Part shown: positions 26,354 to 35,497 of the stretch, one piece after another | Numbering within the stretch: position 1 is the stretch's first letter | Layout of the letters: every line of letters begins with the position of its first letter | From: CBDCUC01 sp965222485 | GTDB taxonomy: Bacteria; Pseudomonadota; Alphaproteobacteria; Rhizobiales; Hyphomicrobiaceae | Direction: 5' to 3' | NCBI GenBank assembly: GCA_965222485.1 | Contig: CBDCUC010000030.1 | Coordinates: forward strand, 434,001-498,000 | DNA length: 64,000 nucleotides | Program-made: the position numbers and the translations under genes | The notes under the pieces: model-generated | Told to the model about the DNA's origin: nothing | Database searches by the model: none | Seen by the model: the letters and a program-made list of their open reading frames with translations, nothing else

Positions 26354-27688
26354 ATGCAAAAGACGCCGCCGCGGGCAATTGGTATTCTGGCCGGTGGTGG
26401 CTTTCTGCCGATTGAATTAGCTCACAGCATACGTCGGCGTGGGGTTCGCGCTGTCATTCTGGGTATCGACGGTGAAGCGGACGCGGTGCTCAGCGAGCCC
26501 GACGTTGAAATCGTCAACTGGGGCGAAATCGGCCGTATCCTGTCTATCTTAAGGCGCAACAAGTGCAGGCAGCTGGTGTTGGCCGGAGGCGTGCGCCGGC
26601 CCGATCTGGCTGCGATCCGCCCGGATGTTGGATTTTTCAAGGCGCTACTCACTATTCTAAAGCTGATACGTGCCGGTGGAGATGATGCTGTGCTGCGCGG
26701 CGTTGCCGCGTTTTTCGAACGCCGAGGAATTCAGATTGTCGGTCCAGCCGCGGTTGCTCCGGATCTTCTTATCGGCGCCGGGGCGATGGGACGGGTCTCG
26801 CCAGGATCAAGCGATGAGCGCGACATCGGAATTGGCATGGATTTCATCGCCAGGCTTGGACGGTTCGATATCGGGCAAGCGGTCGTTGTTGCAGACGGTC
26901 GTGTTGAGGGTATTGAGGGTGTCGATGGTACCGATGCGATGCTGGCGCGTCTGGGGCGGCATGTCCGCGAGCAGCTGGGTCGCACTGGCGGCAAGGCCAA
27001 GGGCGTTCTGATCAAGCGGCCGAAACCGGAGCAGGAGCTGCGTGTTGACATGCCTGTTATCGGACCTGACACCGTGGTCAAGGCCGCCGAAGCTAATTTG
27101 GCTGGTGTTGCGGTGCTTGCTGATCATGTGCTTGCGATTGACCGGGCGGAACTGGTCTTGCGTGCTGATGCACTGGGCTTGTTCGTAACCGGGCTGCCGG
27201 TCGACGATGTGCCGGTTGGTGGTGAAAGTCTTGGTCTGACTACGGTGCCGAAATCGGGTCGTGCGCGACGCCTCGGCCGGCGCCGTCTGTCGCGCTCCGG
27301 AATTGCCGATGCTGAAAAAGGCGGGCGGATTATCGACGCTGTTCGCCAGTTCGATGTGGGGCGTGTCGTGGTGGTTGTGCGAGGACATGTGCTGGCCGTC
27401 AGTGCCAGCGAGGCACCGCTGGAAGTTATCGAACGCGTGGATGGACAACGTCAGTGGGGAAGTCAGCGTTGGCGGCGGCGCTCAGGGGTTGCGGTGCTGG
27501 CTGAAGGTAGGGATGTAGACGTTGTGCTGCTGCGCGCGGCGGCCCGCGCCGGGCTCGCCGGGGTGGCTGTTAGGCTGCAACCATTTGCGGCACGCGTGTC
27601 GGAGGAAGACGTGCGAATTGCCAACGAATTGGGATTGGGCGTTCTGCATCTCCCGCCAGAAGTCAAAGGAGCCAATCATGAGGGGTGA
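26354..27688 (+). CDS. lpxI: UDP-2,3-diacylglucosamine pyrophosphatase LpxI with duplicated C-terminal domain
   Basis: LpxI (DUF1009 family) hydrolyses UDP-2,3-diacylglucosamine to lipid X, replacing LpxH in alphaproteobacteria. Residues 1-285 are a full LpxI: N-terminal domain (IGILAGGGFLPIELAHSIRRRG, LAGGVRRPDL) and catalytic domain (RFDIGQAVVVADGRVEGIEGVDGTDAML, DMPVIGPDTV at 232-241, GVAVLADHVLAIDR). Usual length is about 270-290, but this protein has 444 residues. Residues of about 320-435 repeat the catalytic domain in degenerate form (FDVGRVVVVVRGHVLAVSASEAPLEVIERV; AARAGLAGVAVRLQP; ANELGLGVLHLP) without the DMPxIG motif. A basic linker (residues 300-316, RARRLGRRRLSRS) joins them. ATG 26354, 10 bp after lpxA. 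Confidence 0.93.
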   Translation: MQKTPPRAIGILAGGGFLPIELAHSIRRRGVRAVILGIDGEADAVLSEPDVEIVNWGEIGRILSILRRNKCRQLVLAGGVRRPDLAAIRPDVGFFKALLTILKLIRAGGDDAVLRGVAAFFERRGIQIVGPAAVAPDLLIGAGAMGRVSPGSSDERDIGIGMDFIARLGRFDIGQAVVVADGRVEGIEGVDGTDAMLARLGRHVREQLGRTGGKAKGVLIKRPKPEQELRVDMPVIGPDTVVKAAEANLAGVAVLADHVLAIDRAELVLRADALGLFVTGLPVDDVPVGGESLGLTTVPKSGRARRLGRRRLSRSGIADAEKGGRIIDAVRQFDVGRVVVVVRGHVLAVSASEAPLEVIERVDGQRQWGSQRWRRRSGVAVLAEGRDVDVVLLRAAARAGLAGVAVRLQPFAARVSEEDVRIANELGLGVLHLPPEVKGANHEG

Positions 27689-27757
27689 TGTGGCAAAACC
27701 GAATGCATCAGCTGCTATTCGAAAGACACGGCAAGATCAGTCCGTGCGGGAGCCGGT

Positions 27758-28915
27758 GTGGTGTTGATTTGTCTGGTGGCGGGCGAGCATTCCGGGGATG
27801 CATTGGGCGCGAAGCTCATGGAAGCGCTGCAAAGACTATTTGGCAATGACGTTGAGTTTATGGGCGTTGGCGGCGATGCCATGCAGGCGAAAGGATTGCG
27901 TTCGCTCTTTGCGTTGGACGAGGTTGCCGTCATGGGGCCTTTGTCAATCCTGCCGCGCTTGCCGCGTATCGTTCGGCTTGTTTATCAGACTGTTGATGCA
28001 ATTGTTGCAGCGAAACCGGACGTCATTGTCATCATCGACAGTCCTGAGTTCACTCACCCGATTGCCAAGCGGGTGCGCCAGCGATCGCCGGAGATACCGA
28101 TCATTGATTATGTCTCTCCTTCGGTTTGGGCGTGGCGCCCTGGCCGTGCTCGCAAGATGAGACGATATGTCGATCATGTGCTGGCGCTGTTGCCGTTTGA
28201 GCCTGATGCACACAAACGGCTTGGAGGTCCGGCCTGCACGTACGTCGGGCATCCACTCGTTGAACGGCTGGAATGGATGGACAGTATTGATGCGTCTGCG
28301 TTGCCCGGTGAAATCGAGTTGGTGGATGATCGTCCGATTCTGGTCGTGCTGCCGGGTAGTCGCGCATCGGAAGTCTCGCGTTTGATGGAATGCTTTGGAG
28401 GTGCGGCAGCGGAGCTTTTCAGGCGTGGTGTCAATGCGCAGGTGGTTGTTCCCGTGGTTGGATCCGTGCGCTCCATGGTCGAAGAAAAGCTCGCCGATTG
28501 GCCTGTGGGGGCTACGCTAATAGAGGGCGATGATGCGAAGTTCAGTGCGTTTCGCCAGGCCCGTGCGGCTTTGGCTGCCTCTGGTACGGTGACTTTAGAG
28601 CTGGCGATGGCAGGTACGCCGATGGTGGTTGGCTACCGCGTGGACCCGGTGGCGGCCCCATTTCTTCGCCGTCTGCTCAAAATACCATCGGTCGTGCTTG
28701 CGAATCTGGTGTTGGGCGAGCTGGCGTTTCCTGAGCTGATACAGGAGGACTGTGTTCCTGAGAAATTGGCCGGGGCGCTTGAGGGCGTCATGCGCGATGG
28801 ACCCGCACGGGAAAGGCAGTTCGCAGCGCTGGCCCGCATCCGAGACATCATGAGAGAAGATGGTGCCGCTCCTAGCGACAGAGCCGCGCAGGTGGTCGCT
28901 GGCTACGTGCGCTGA
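27758..28915 (+). CDS. lpxB: Lipid-A-disaccharide synthase
   Basis: Glycosyltransferase joining lipid X and UDP-diacylglucosamine into the tetraacyl disaccharide of lipid A, at the inner membrane. The 385-residue protein has the N-terminal AGEHSGDALGAKLM (the family AGExSGD motif), MGVGGDAMQAKGL, IDSPEFTHPIAKRVR, YVSPSVWAWRPGRARKMRRYVDHVLALLPFE, VGHPL, LPGSRASEV and SGTVTLELAMAGTPMVVGYR. GTG 27758 has GGGAG at 27748-27752. It closes the lpxD-fabZ-lpxA-lpxI-lpxB cluster and is convergent with gltA. Confidence 0.95.
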   Translation: MVLICLVAGEHSGDALGAKLMEALQRLFGNDVEFMGVGGDAMQAKGLRSLFALDEVAVMGPLSILPRLPRIVRLVYQTVDAIVAAKPDVIVIIDSPEFTHPIAKRVRQRSPEIPIIDYVSPSVWAWRPGRARKMRRYVDHVLALLPFEPDAHKRLGGPACTYVGHPLVERLEWMDSIDASALPGEIELVDDRPILVVLPGSRASEVSRLMECFGGAAAELFRRGVNAQVVVPVVGSVRSMVEEKLADWPVGATLIEGDDAKFSAFRQARAALAASGTVTLELAMAGTPMVVGYRVDPVAAPFLRRLLKIPSVVLANLVLGELAFPELIQEDCVPEKLAGALEGVMRDGPARERQFAALARIRDIMREDGAAPSDRAAQVVAGYVR

Positions 28916-28952
28916 TCGTTGAACCGCGCCAAAGGTGCGGAGACTCGCACCC

Positions 28953-30275
28953 TTATCCGCGCTGATCCACGGGAACAAAGTCGCGCGGTGCAGGGCCAAC
29001 GTAGAGCTGTCTCGGGCGGCCGATGCGCTGTTCTGGGTCTTCGAGCATTTCTTTCCACTGTGCGATCCAGCCAACCGTTCGCGCGATGGCGAACAGAACC
29101 GTGAACATCGACACAGGGAAACCGAGGGCACGCAATGTGATGCCCGAATAAAAATCGATATTTGGATAGAGCCGTTTCTCGACGAAGTACTCATCCTGCA
29201 ACGCGATGCGCTCCAACTCCATGGCGACCTTCAGCATTGGCTCCTCGCGGATGCCCAGAGCATCGAGCACCTCATGGCAGGTGTGCCGCATCACTTTGGC
29301 GCGCGGGTCGTAATGTTTGTAGACGCGGTGGCCGAAGCCCATGAGGCGGACGCCAGAGGTCTTGTCCTTGGCTTTGGCGATGTACTCGGGAATGCGGTCG
29401 ACGGTCCCAATCTCTGCCAGCATATTGAGTGCGGCTTCATTGGCGCCACCGTGTGCCGGTCCCCAGAGGCAGGCGATGCCGGCTGCGATACAGGCGAACG
29501 GATTTGCGCCCGATGAACCGGCAAGGCGAACGGTTGATGTGGATGCATTTTGTTCGTGGTCAGCGTGCAGGATGAAGATTCGATCGAGCGCACGGGCGGC
29601 GACAGGGTTGACCACATAAGGTTCACACGGGACTGCGAAGCACATCTGGAGAAAATTCGACGTGTAGTCGAGGTCGTTGCGCGGATAAATGAATGGCTGG
29701 CCTATTGAGTATTTGTAAGCCATGGCCGCAATTGTCGGCATTTTTGAAATCATGCGCATGCTGGCCAGCATGCGCTGGTGTGGGTCAGCGATATCGGTGG
29801 AGTCGTGGTAGAAGGCAGACAATGCGCCAACCGTGCCGACCATAATTGCCATTGGATGTGCGTCACGACGAAACCCGGTAAAAAACCGGGTCATTTGTTC
29901 GTGCACCATCGTATGATTGGTGATGGTGTGGGTGAAGGTGTCCAGTTCTGATCGCGTTGGCAATTCGCCGTGCAAGAGCAGGTGACAGACTTCAAGGAAC
30001 TTTGCGTTTTCCGCTAACTGGTCGATGGGATAGCCGCGGTGCAGCAGTACGCCGTTTTCACCGTCGATGTACGTGATCCGGGACGAACAGTTGGCTGTCG
30101 ACGTAAAGCCGGGGTCATAGGTGAAGTAGCCAGTGTCGCGATAAAGGCGGCCGACATCTATGACGTCGGGGCCAACGGTTCCGGAGCGCGTTTGTAATTC
30201 GGATTCAGAGTCGCCAATTGAAATTCTAGCGCGTTGCAATGTGCTGTCGGCGGCTTTTGTATCCGTCGCGGTCAT
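28953..30275 (-). CDS. gltA: Citrate synthase
   Basis: Entry enzyme of the TCA cycle. The 440-residue protein is a type II (NADH-type) citrate synthase: an N-terminal zinc-ribbon-like region, YRGYPIDQL-type segment (HRGYPIDQLAEN), GGxxP region FACIAAGIACLWGPAHGGANEAAL with the active-site His, VRLMGFGHRVYKHYDPRA, and DEYFVEKRLYPNIDFYSGI with the catalytic Asp following. ATG at 30275 has GAGGA about 11-15 nt upstream on the minus strand. The 37-bp gap to the convergent lpxB holds a small hairpin (GGTGCG/CGCACC, 28934-28951) that could act for either strand. Confidence 0.97.
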   Translation of the reverse strand: MTATDTKAADSTLQRARISIGDSESELQTRSGTVGPDVIDVGRLYRDTGYFTYDPGFTSTANCSSRITYIDGENGVLLHRGYPIDQLAENAKFLEVCHLLLHGELPTRSELDTFTHTITNHTMVHEQMTRFFTGFRRDAHPMAIMVGTVGALSAFYHDSTDIADPHQRMLASMRMISKMPTIAAMAYKYSIGQPFIYPRNDLDYTSNFLQMCFAVPCEPYVVNPVAARALDRIFILHADHEQNASTSTVRLAGSSGANPFACIAAGIACLWGPAHGGANEAALNMLAEIGTVDRIPEYIAKAKDKTSGVRLMGFGHRVYKHYDPRAKVMRHTCHEVLDALGIREEPMLKVAMELERIALQDEYFVEKRLYPNIDFYSGITLRALGFPVSMFTVLFAIARTVGWIAQWKEMLEDPEQRIGRPRQLYVGPAPRDFVPVDQRG

Positions 30276-30619
30276 CGGTCATGTCCTCGAGGCAAGTGTT
30301 GCGGCTCGGGTTCCTGACGGCGTTGTTCGTTGTATTTTTTTGCCGGCTGGAAAGGCTTGCGAGTGTGGAGGTGGTAATACACATTGCCGCGCGCGGCAAG
30401 TTGGGCAAGGGAACGAGTTGACAAGTGCGGCTGGCTTTGAGCGACTAATGTTGCTCAAGTTTTTGACACGTGAGTCGCAGTTCTATCGCAGGACCAGTAA
30501 ATAGGCGTTTTGTTGCCTAAAATCAGCAGGCCGTGCGGAAATATTGTGCTCGGGCAGGTGTTATGGTCGCGTAATTGTTACATGTTGCAACGTTGCGTGG
30601 CGCACAGCTGGTGGCCAGT
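30276..30619 (-). other. Upstream region of gltA
   Basis: 344 bp between the gltA start and the gltX stop, both minus strand. It should hold the gltA promoter. A perfect 16-bp palindrome TTGCCGCGCGCGGCAA lies at 30384-30399, about 110 nt before the gltA start, and could be an operator. No gene is seen. Confidence 0.4.
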
Positions 30620-32059
30620 TCATTTACCAAGTTGGTCGGCAATCCGCGCCAATGATTCGCTGCGGCCGATGACGATCATTACATCGAATATCGGTGGTGA
30701 GACATTGCTGCCGGTGAGGGCGGCGCGCAGGGGTTGTGCAACTTTTCCAAGCTTTAAGTCAGCACTCTCAGCAAACGCGCGGACTTCACTTTCTACGGCA
30801 TCGAGCGTCCAATCGGGTAACGCTTCGAGCCGGCCATGCAATGCCCCCAGGTGCTGGCGGGCATCCTCATTCAATATCTTCTGCGCTTTGGCATTGAGCG
30901 TGAGCGGGCGCGTTGCGAACAGGTAGTCGGCCGAGGCTACCAGCTCGACTAGTGTTTTGGCCCGCTCCTTGAGACCGGGCATTGCAGCTTTCAGTTTGGC
31001 CCGGCCGGCTTCGTCCAACTTTGTTGCGAGTTCGTCGCCGCCCTCTAGCTCTGGGAGGATTTCGACGATCCGTGAGACAAGCTCGTCGTCGTCAGTATTG
31101 CGAATGTAATGGGCGTTGAGGTCTTCAAGTTTAGCGAAGTCAAACCGTGCAGGCGACTTGCCGATGCCATCCAGATCAAACCATTCGATGAGTTGCTCGG
31201 TGGATATGATCTCGTCGTCGCCATGACTCCAGCCAAGGCGCACCAGGTAGTTACGCAGTGCGGCTGGCAGGTAGCCCATTGCCCGATAGGCCTCGATGCC
31301 CAACGCGCCGTGGCGTTTTGATAGTTTGGCGCCGTCAGGGCCGTGAATGAGTGGCACGTGTGCCCATTCCGGGACCGACCAGCCTAGTGCCTTGTAAATC
31401 TGCGTCTGGCGCGCGGAATTCGTCAGGTGGTCGACGCCGCGCACAACGTGGGTCACTCCCATGTCGTGATCGTCGACGACGACGGCGAGATTGTATGTGG
31501 GGTTGCCATCGGAGCGCACCAGGATCAGGTCGTCGAGATCCTTGTTCGGGAACGTAACGTCGCCCTGAACGTGATCGCTAACGTGTGTTTCACCATCGCG
31601 CGGGGCCCGAAGACGGATCACGAAGGGGGCGTCGGCTGGAGCCTCGCTTGCGTCGCGATCGCGCCACGGGCTTTCGATTATAAGGCGCCGCTTCTCGACT
31701 TCGGCTTTTTCGCGCATTGCCTGTAGCTCTTCGGGCGTCATGTAGCACCGGTAAGCATTGCCGCTGGCGAGCAATTGTTCGGCAATCTCGCGATGGCGAT
31801 CTACGCGGGCATACTGCGATACCGGTTCGCCGTCGCAGTTGAGCCCCAGCCACGCCAGTCCGTCGATAATCGCTTCAACTGCGGCTTCGTTGTAGCGTTC
31901 GCGATCGGTATCTTCGATGCGCAGCAGGAACGTTCCCTTGCTGTGGCGGGCGTAAAGCCAGTTGAATAAAGCCGTACGGGCTCCGCCAATGTGCAGGTAA
32001 CCGGTTGGCGAGGGTGCAAAGCGCACGACCGGCGCAGAATGCGATGACGTATCAGGCAT
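30620..32059 (-). CDS. gltX: Glutamyl-tRNA synthetase
   Basis: Class I aminoacyl-tRNA synthetase charging tRNA-Glu. The 479-residue protein has the HIGH-type motif SPTGYLHIGGARTALFNWL near the N-terminus, LRIEDTDRER, the variant KMSKS loop KLSKRHG, and a C-terminal helical anticodon-binding domain. Alphaproteobacterial GluRS of this type may also misacylate tRNA-Gln for the GatCAB route; whether this copy does is not visible here. Its ATG at 32059 is divergent from comEC. Confidence 0.97.
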   Translation of the reverse strand: MPDTSSHSAPVVRFAPSPTGYLHIGGARTALFNWLYARHSKGTFLLRIEDTDRERYNEAAVEAIIDGLAWLGLNCDGEPVSQYARVDRHREIAEQLLASGNAYRCYMTPEELQAMREKAEVEKRRLIIESPWRDRDASEAPADAPFVIRLRAPRDGETHVSDHVQGDVTFPNKDLDDLILVRSDGNPTYNLAVVVDDHDMGVTHVVRGVDHLTNSARQTQIYKALGWSVPEWAHVPLIHGPDGAKLSKRHGALGIEAYRAMGYLPAALRNYLVRLGWSHGDDEIISTEQLIEWFDLDGIGKSPARFDFAKLEDLNAHYIRNTDDDELVSRIVEILPELEGGDELATKLDEAGRAKLKAAMPGLKERAKTLVELVASADYLFATRPLTLNAKAQKILNEDARQHLGALHGRLEALPDWTLDAVESEVRAFAESADLKLGKVAQPLRAALTGSNVSPPIFDVMIVIGRSESLARIADQLGK

Positions 32060-32256
32060 GTGTGGGGTTCTGTTCGCTATCTTTGGTTTTTTGGCTGATG
32101 GATGATGACGACGCTACCGAGGCCCTTACAGTTGACTCGTGTTAGGAGGCCTACGGATTGGGCGCGTGTTCGACAGTATGAAAGTTGCGCAAGGAAGGTC
32201 TCGGGCCGTACGGTGGTTTGGGGGGTCCGTTTAGCATAGGCGGCAGCCGGGGTTAA

Positions 32257-34566
32257 GTGGAGAGCGACGGCGTCGCCATGGTCAATGGGGCAAAGCAGCA
32301 TACCGGACGTTTCGCCGCTTCTGGGCGGGAAAGTGGCCAATGGGGTCTCGTGGGCGAGCAACGAGCAGGGCTGCTGGCTAGTCTAGCCGCAATCCTTGAA
32401 GGGGAACGGGCCCGCTGGTTTTATTGGATCCCCGTTCTATTTGGCGCCGGTATAGCAATTTATTTCTGGCTGCCATTCGAGCCTTGGATGCTTGGCTCGC
32501 TTGCGGCCGCGGGCGCATGTGTGAGCCTGCGCTGGGCTGTGAGCTCCAGAGGCGGGCTTCTCACCGTGATACTGGCTGCTGCTGCCATCGTGTCGATGGG
32601 GTTTCTGGCTGCCAAGGTGAGGACCGAATGGGTGCGTGCGCCGGTGCTTGATGCGCCAACATCCCGCGGTCTTTTGCGCGGCCACCTTGAGGGCATTGAG
32701 CCGCGTGCGGAGCGTGGCGGTGTGCGGCTTACTGTACTTGTCCGCTCGCTTGGCCGGTTGCGGCCTTATCGCACTCCGAGGCGGGTCCGTTTCACCAGTG
32801 TCGCTGACATGACAGGTTTTGCTGTTGGCGACGGGATACGCGTCTCCGTGCATCTATCACCTCCACCTGGTCCGGTCTGGCCCGGTGGTTTTGATTTTGC
32901 GCGTTATGCGTGGTTTCAGGGGCTTGGCGGGGTCGGTTACGCGATCTCGGAACCGAAGCATGACGACACGCTGGGTGCGCCGCCGCTACAGCTGAGGCTG
33001 ATGGCGGGTGTGGCGTCTGTACGACGTGCCATTTCGGATCGGGTGCGCGCAACTCTCGACGGCCAGACCGGCGCCATCGCGGTCGCTCTGATTTCAGGTG
33101 AGCGTGGCGGCATAACGCAGGCGACAAATGATGCGTTTCGCGACTCCGGATTGTTTCACATCCTGTCGATATCCGGATTGCATATGGCGATCATGGGTGG
33201 TGCGGTCTTTTTCTTTGTGCGCGCCGTATTGGCATTGTTTCCACCCATTGCAGAGCGATACCCAATCAAGAAATGGGCTGCCGTGGCCGCCATCATCGGG
33301 TCGTTTGCTTATCTGCTGATTTCAGGCGGTGCGGCCCCGACCGTGCGGTCATTTTTGATGATCAGCGTTATGTTTCTTGCCGTTCTGCTCGACCGGCCAG
33401 CGCTGGCCCTGCGCAATGTTGCCGTCGCTGCGCTCCTCATTCTGATTGTGACGCCGGAGGCGCTCAACAATGCCGGCTTTCAAATGTCATTCGCCGCTGT
33501 GGTCGTACTGGTGTCGGCATTCGAAGGTGGTAGAGGGTTGGAGCGGCGCTGGTTTGCGCGGGAGGGATACGGCGTTTGGGTGGTGCCTGCGGCGCTCGCT
33601 GGAATTGTCATATCCACCTTATTGGCGAGTGCGGCGGTCGCGCCATTTGCCGCTTATCACTTTCACAAGAGTCAGCAGTATGCCGTTCTGGCAAATCTTC
33701 TTGCTGTTCCCGTTTGCAATTTGGTTGTGATGCCGGCTGCGCTGGCGACACTTGTGTTGATGCCGCTCGGGCTGGAGACCTTAGCGCTCGTTGCCATGGG
33801 TGCGGGTATCGACGTCATGATTTGGTGCGCGCACCAGGTGGCGGCTCTGCCAGGCGCAACGTCTCGTGTGCCGAGCATCCCAACCGTGGCGTTCGCGTTG
33901 ATGGTGATTGGTGGCCTCTGGCTGTGTCTGATGCATCTGCGATGGCGCTGGGCGGGGCTGGCGCTCATTCTGTCGGGGCTTCTCATTGCGCCGTGGCAAG
34001 TGCGTCCGGATGTTTTGGTCGGTCGGAAAGGACAGACTGTCGCCGTGCGTGGTTGGGATGGCAAGTTGCGCGCACTGAAGATGATGGGTGATGACTATCA
34101 GCTGGCGCGGTGGTTGGAACATGACGGTGATCGCCGGCCCGTAGACGCAGCAAAGAGCAGGCAGGCATTTGCTTGCGATGCGAGCGGCTGCGTGGCCCAT
34201 GTCAAAGGTGCTGTCGTGGCGGTTTCCACGCATGTGCGTTCGCTGCGAGAGGATTGCGCCCGCTCTCAAATCCTCATCGTTACAGGACGGCGTCCGGGAT
34301 GGTGCACAGGACCGGCGTTGGTCATTGACGCGAAGGCAAGGCGTTCACAGGGCATGCACGCAGTTTATCTTGAGCCGCAAAGACTGGCACAGGAGGTGCG
34401 CCACGTACCATCATCGGAACCTTCTGAAACGGCTGCGGCACCGGCAGATGCAAATACGGTTGCGAGCCAACGGCCCATTGCCATTCAAGATAAAACCTTT
34501 GCTCCGATTACGATCCGAGCGGAGACCGTGGGCCAGTATCGCGGCCACCGCCCGTGGGTACGATAG
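32257..34566 (+). CDS. comEC: ComEC/Rec2 family DNA uptake channel protein
   Basis: Inner-membrane protein of the ComEC/Rec2 family, the DNA translocation channel of natural transformation. The 769-residue protein has N-terminal membrane helices, a DUF4131 periplasmic OB-like domain (LRGHLEGIEPRAERGGVRLTVLVRSL), and the competence domain with ALISGERGGI, FRDSGLFHILSISGLHMAIMG, LLISGGAAPTVRSFLM and many further helices. The C-terminal 120 or so residues have a Cys-containing tail, not a clear full beta-lactamase domain. GTG 32257 is used; ATG 32278 is an alternative. It ends 12 bp before the convergent lexA. Actual competence cannot be concluded; many non-competent alphaproteobacteria keep the gene. 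Confidence 0.92.
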   Translation: MESDGVAMVNGAKQHTGRFAASGRESGQWGLVGEQRAGLLASLAAILEGERARWFYWIPVLFGAGIAIYFWLPFEPWMLGSLAAAGACVSLRWAVSSRGGLLTVILAAAAIVSMGFLAAKVRTEWVRAPVLDAPTSRGLLRGHLEGIEPRAERGGVRLTVLVRSLGRLRPYRTPRRVRFTSVADMTGFAVGDGIRVSVHLSPPPGPVWPGGFDFARYAWFQGLGGVGYAISEPKHDDTLGAPPLQLRLMAGVASVRRAISDRVRATLDGQTGAIAVALISGERGGITQATNDAFRDSGLFHILSISGLHMAIMGGAVFFFVRAVLALFPPIAERYPIKKWAAVAAIIGSFAYLLISGGAAPTVRSFLMISVMFLAVLLDRPALALRNVAVAALLILIVTPEALNNAGFQMSFAAVVVLVSAFEGGRGLERRWFAREGYGVWVVPAALAGIVISTLLASAAVAPFAAYHFHKSQQYAVLANLLAVPVCNLVVMPAALATLVLMPLGLETLALVAMGAGIDVMIWCAHQVAALPGATSRVPSIPTVAFALMVIGGLWLCLMHLRWRWAGLALILSGLLIAPWQVRPDVLVGRKGQTVAVRGWDGKLRALKMMGDDYQLARWLEHDGDRRPVDAAKSRQAFACDASGCVAHVKGAVVAVSTHVRSLREDCARSQILIVTGRRPGWCTGPALVIDAKARRSQGMHAVYLEPQRLAQEVRHVPSSEPSETAAAPADANTVASQRPIAIQDKTFAPITIRAETVGQYRGHRPWVR

Positions 34567-34577
34567 ACAATGGGAGG

Positions 34578-35288
34578 TCAATAACGCCGGATGAGGCCTA
34601 CAAGACGACCTTGGATGTCGACCTGGTCTGGGCCGAAGATACGTGTTTCGTATTCGGGGTTGGCCGCTTCCAGTGCGATTGTGCCGCCTTTTTTGCGAAG
34701 CTTTTTAAGCGTCGCTTCTTCCTTCTCCACCAACGCCACGACGATGTCGCCGTTGTCCGCAGTATGACAACGCTTGATGAGCACGGTGTCGCCATCGTGT
34801 ATGCCTGCTTCAATCATGGAATCGCCGCTGACTTCCAAGGCAAAGTGTTCGCCTCCCGCCAGCATATCGGCAGGGTAGGGGACGTCGTTGGTGTGCTGCT
34901 GAATGGCACTGATCGGTGTGCCCGCCGCAATGCGTCCCATCATGGGGATCGATACGACGCTGGCGTCAATGACCGCGGGCGGCGGTGACTGCAGATTGGT
35001 TGAGGCGCTGGGCTTGGTGCCTTGGATGACGCTGGGCTGGAAACCACCTGACGGTTTGCTTGGTTGGTTGGCGCCTTCTGGAAGTTTGATGACTTCGATG
35101 GCGCGGGCTCTGTTGGGCAATCTGCGGATGAAGCCGCGTTCCACGAGTGCTGTGATCAAACGGTGGATGCCTGACTTGGATTTTAGGTCAAGCGCATCCT
35201 TCATCTCATCAAACGATGGTGGGACCCCAGTGTCCTGCATGCGTTCATGGATGAATAGCAGCAGTTCTTTTTGTTTGTTCGTCAGCAT
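34578..35288 (-). CDS. lexA: LexA repressor
   Basis: SOS response repressor with self-cleaving activity stimulated by RecA. The 236-residue protein has the N-terminal winged helix (MLTNKQKELLLFIHERMQDTG..., SFDEMKDALDLKSKSGIHRLI), a linker of about 50 residues rich in Pro/Ser (longer than in E. coli, usual for alphaproteobacteria), the cleavage site MGRIAAGTP, catalytic Ser in GDSMIEAGI and Lys in VALVEKEEATLKK. Its own SOS box lies upstream (35449-35463), so it is autoregulated. Confidence 0.97.
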   Translation of the reverse strand: MLTNKQKELLLFIHERMQDTGVPPSFDEMKDALDLKSKSGIHRLITALVERGFIRRLPNRARAIEVIKLPEGANQPSKPSGGFQPSVIQGTKPSASTNLQSPPPAVIDASVVSIPMMGRIAAGTPISAIQQHTNDVPYPADMLAGGEHFALEVSGDSMIEAGIHDGDTVLIKRCHTADNGDIVVALVEKEEATLKKLRKKGGTIALEAANPEYETRIFGPDQVDIQGRLVGLIRRY

Positions 35289-35439
35289 CTGTGTGTCTCC
35301 GGTTGCCGCATGTGGGGCGCTGTCAGTGTTGTTGCGCGGAGTTCCGCGAACGCACTGCCGTTATGAGCGCCTGGGTTACGCATCATGCGGTGATCGACTC
35401 GATCCTGTTCAGGCGAATCGGCGGACAAAACATGAACGT

Positions 35440-35468
35440 ACACTACCCGTTCTTGAGCTGTTCTTCAA
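35440..35468 (-). promoter_or_regulatory. lexA promoter with embedded LexA (SOS) box
   Basis: On the minus strand a -35 TTGAAG (35468-35463), a 17-bp spacer and a -10 TAGTGT (35445-35440). The alphaproteobacterial SOS box GAAC-N7-GAAC (35463-35449) lies almost wholly in the spacer, so LexA binding would block polymerase. The leader to the lexA ATG at 35288 would be about 145 nt. Confidence 0.75.
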
Positions 35469-35497
35469 CCCACCCGGATTTGCTGTCCATTGGCGCC

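Noticed and set aside
28932..28954. Small hairpin GGTGCG/CGCACC between convergent lpxB and gltA
   Set aside because: Only a 6-bp stem and no convincing T-tract on either strand; noted under gltA but not called as a terminator.
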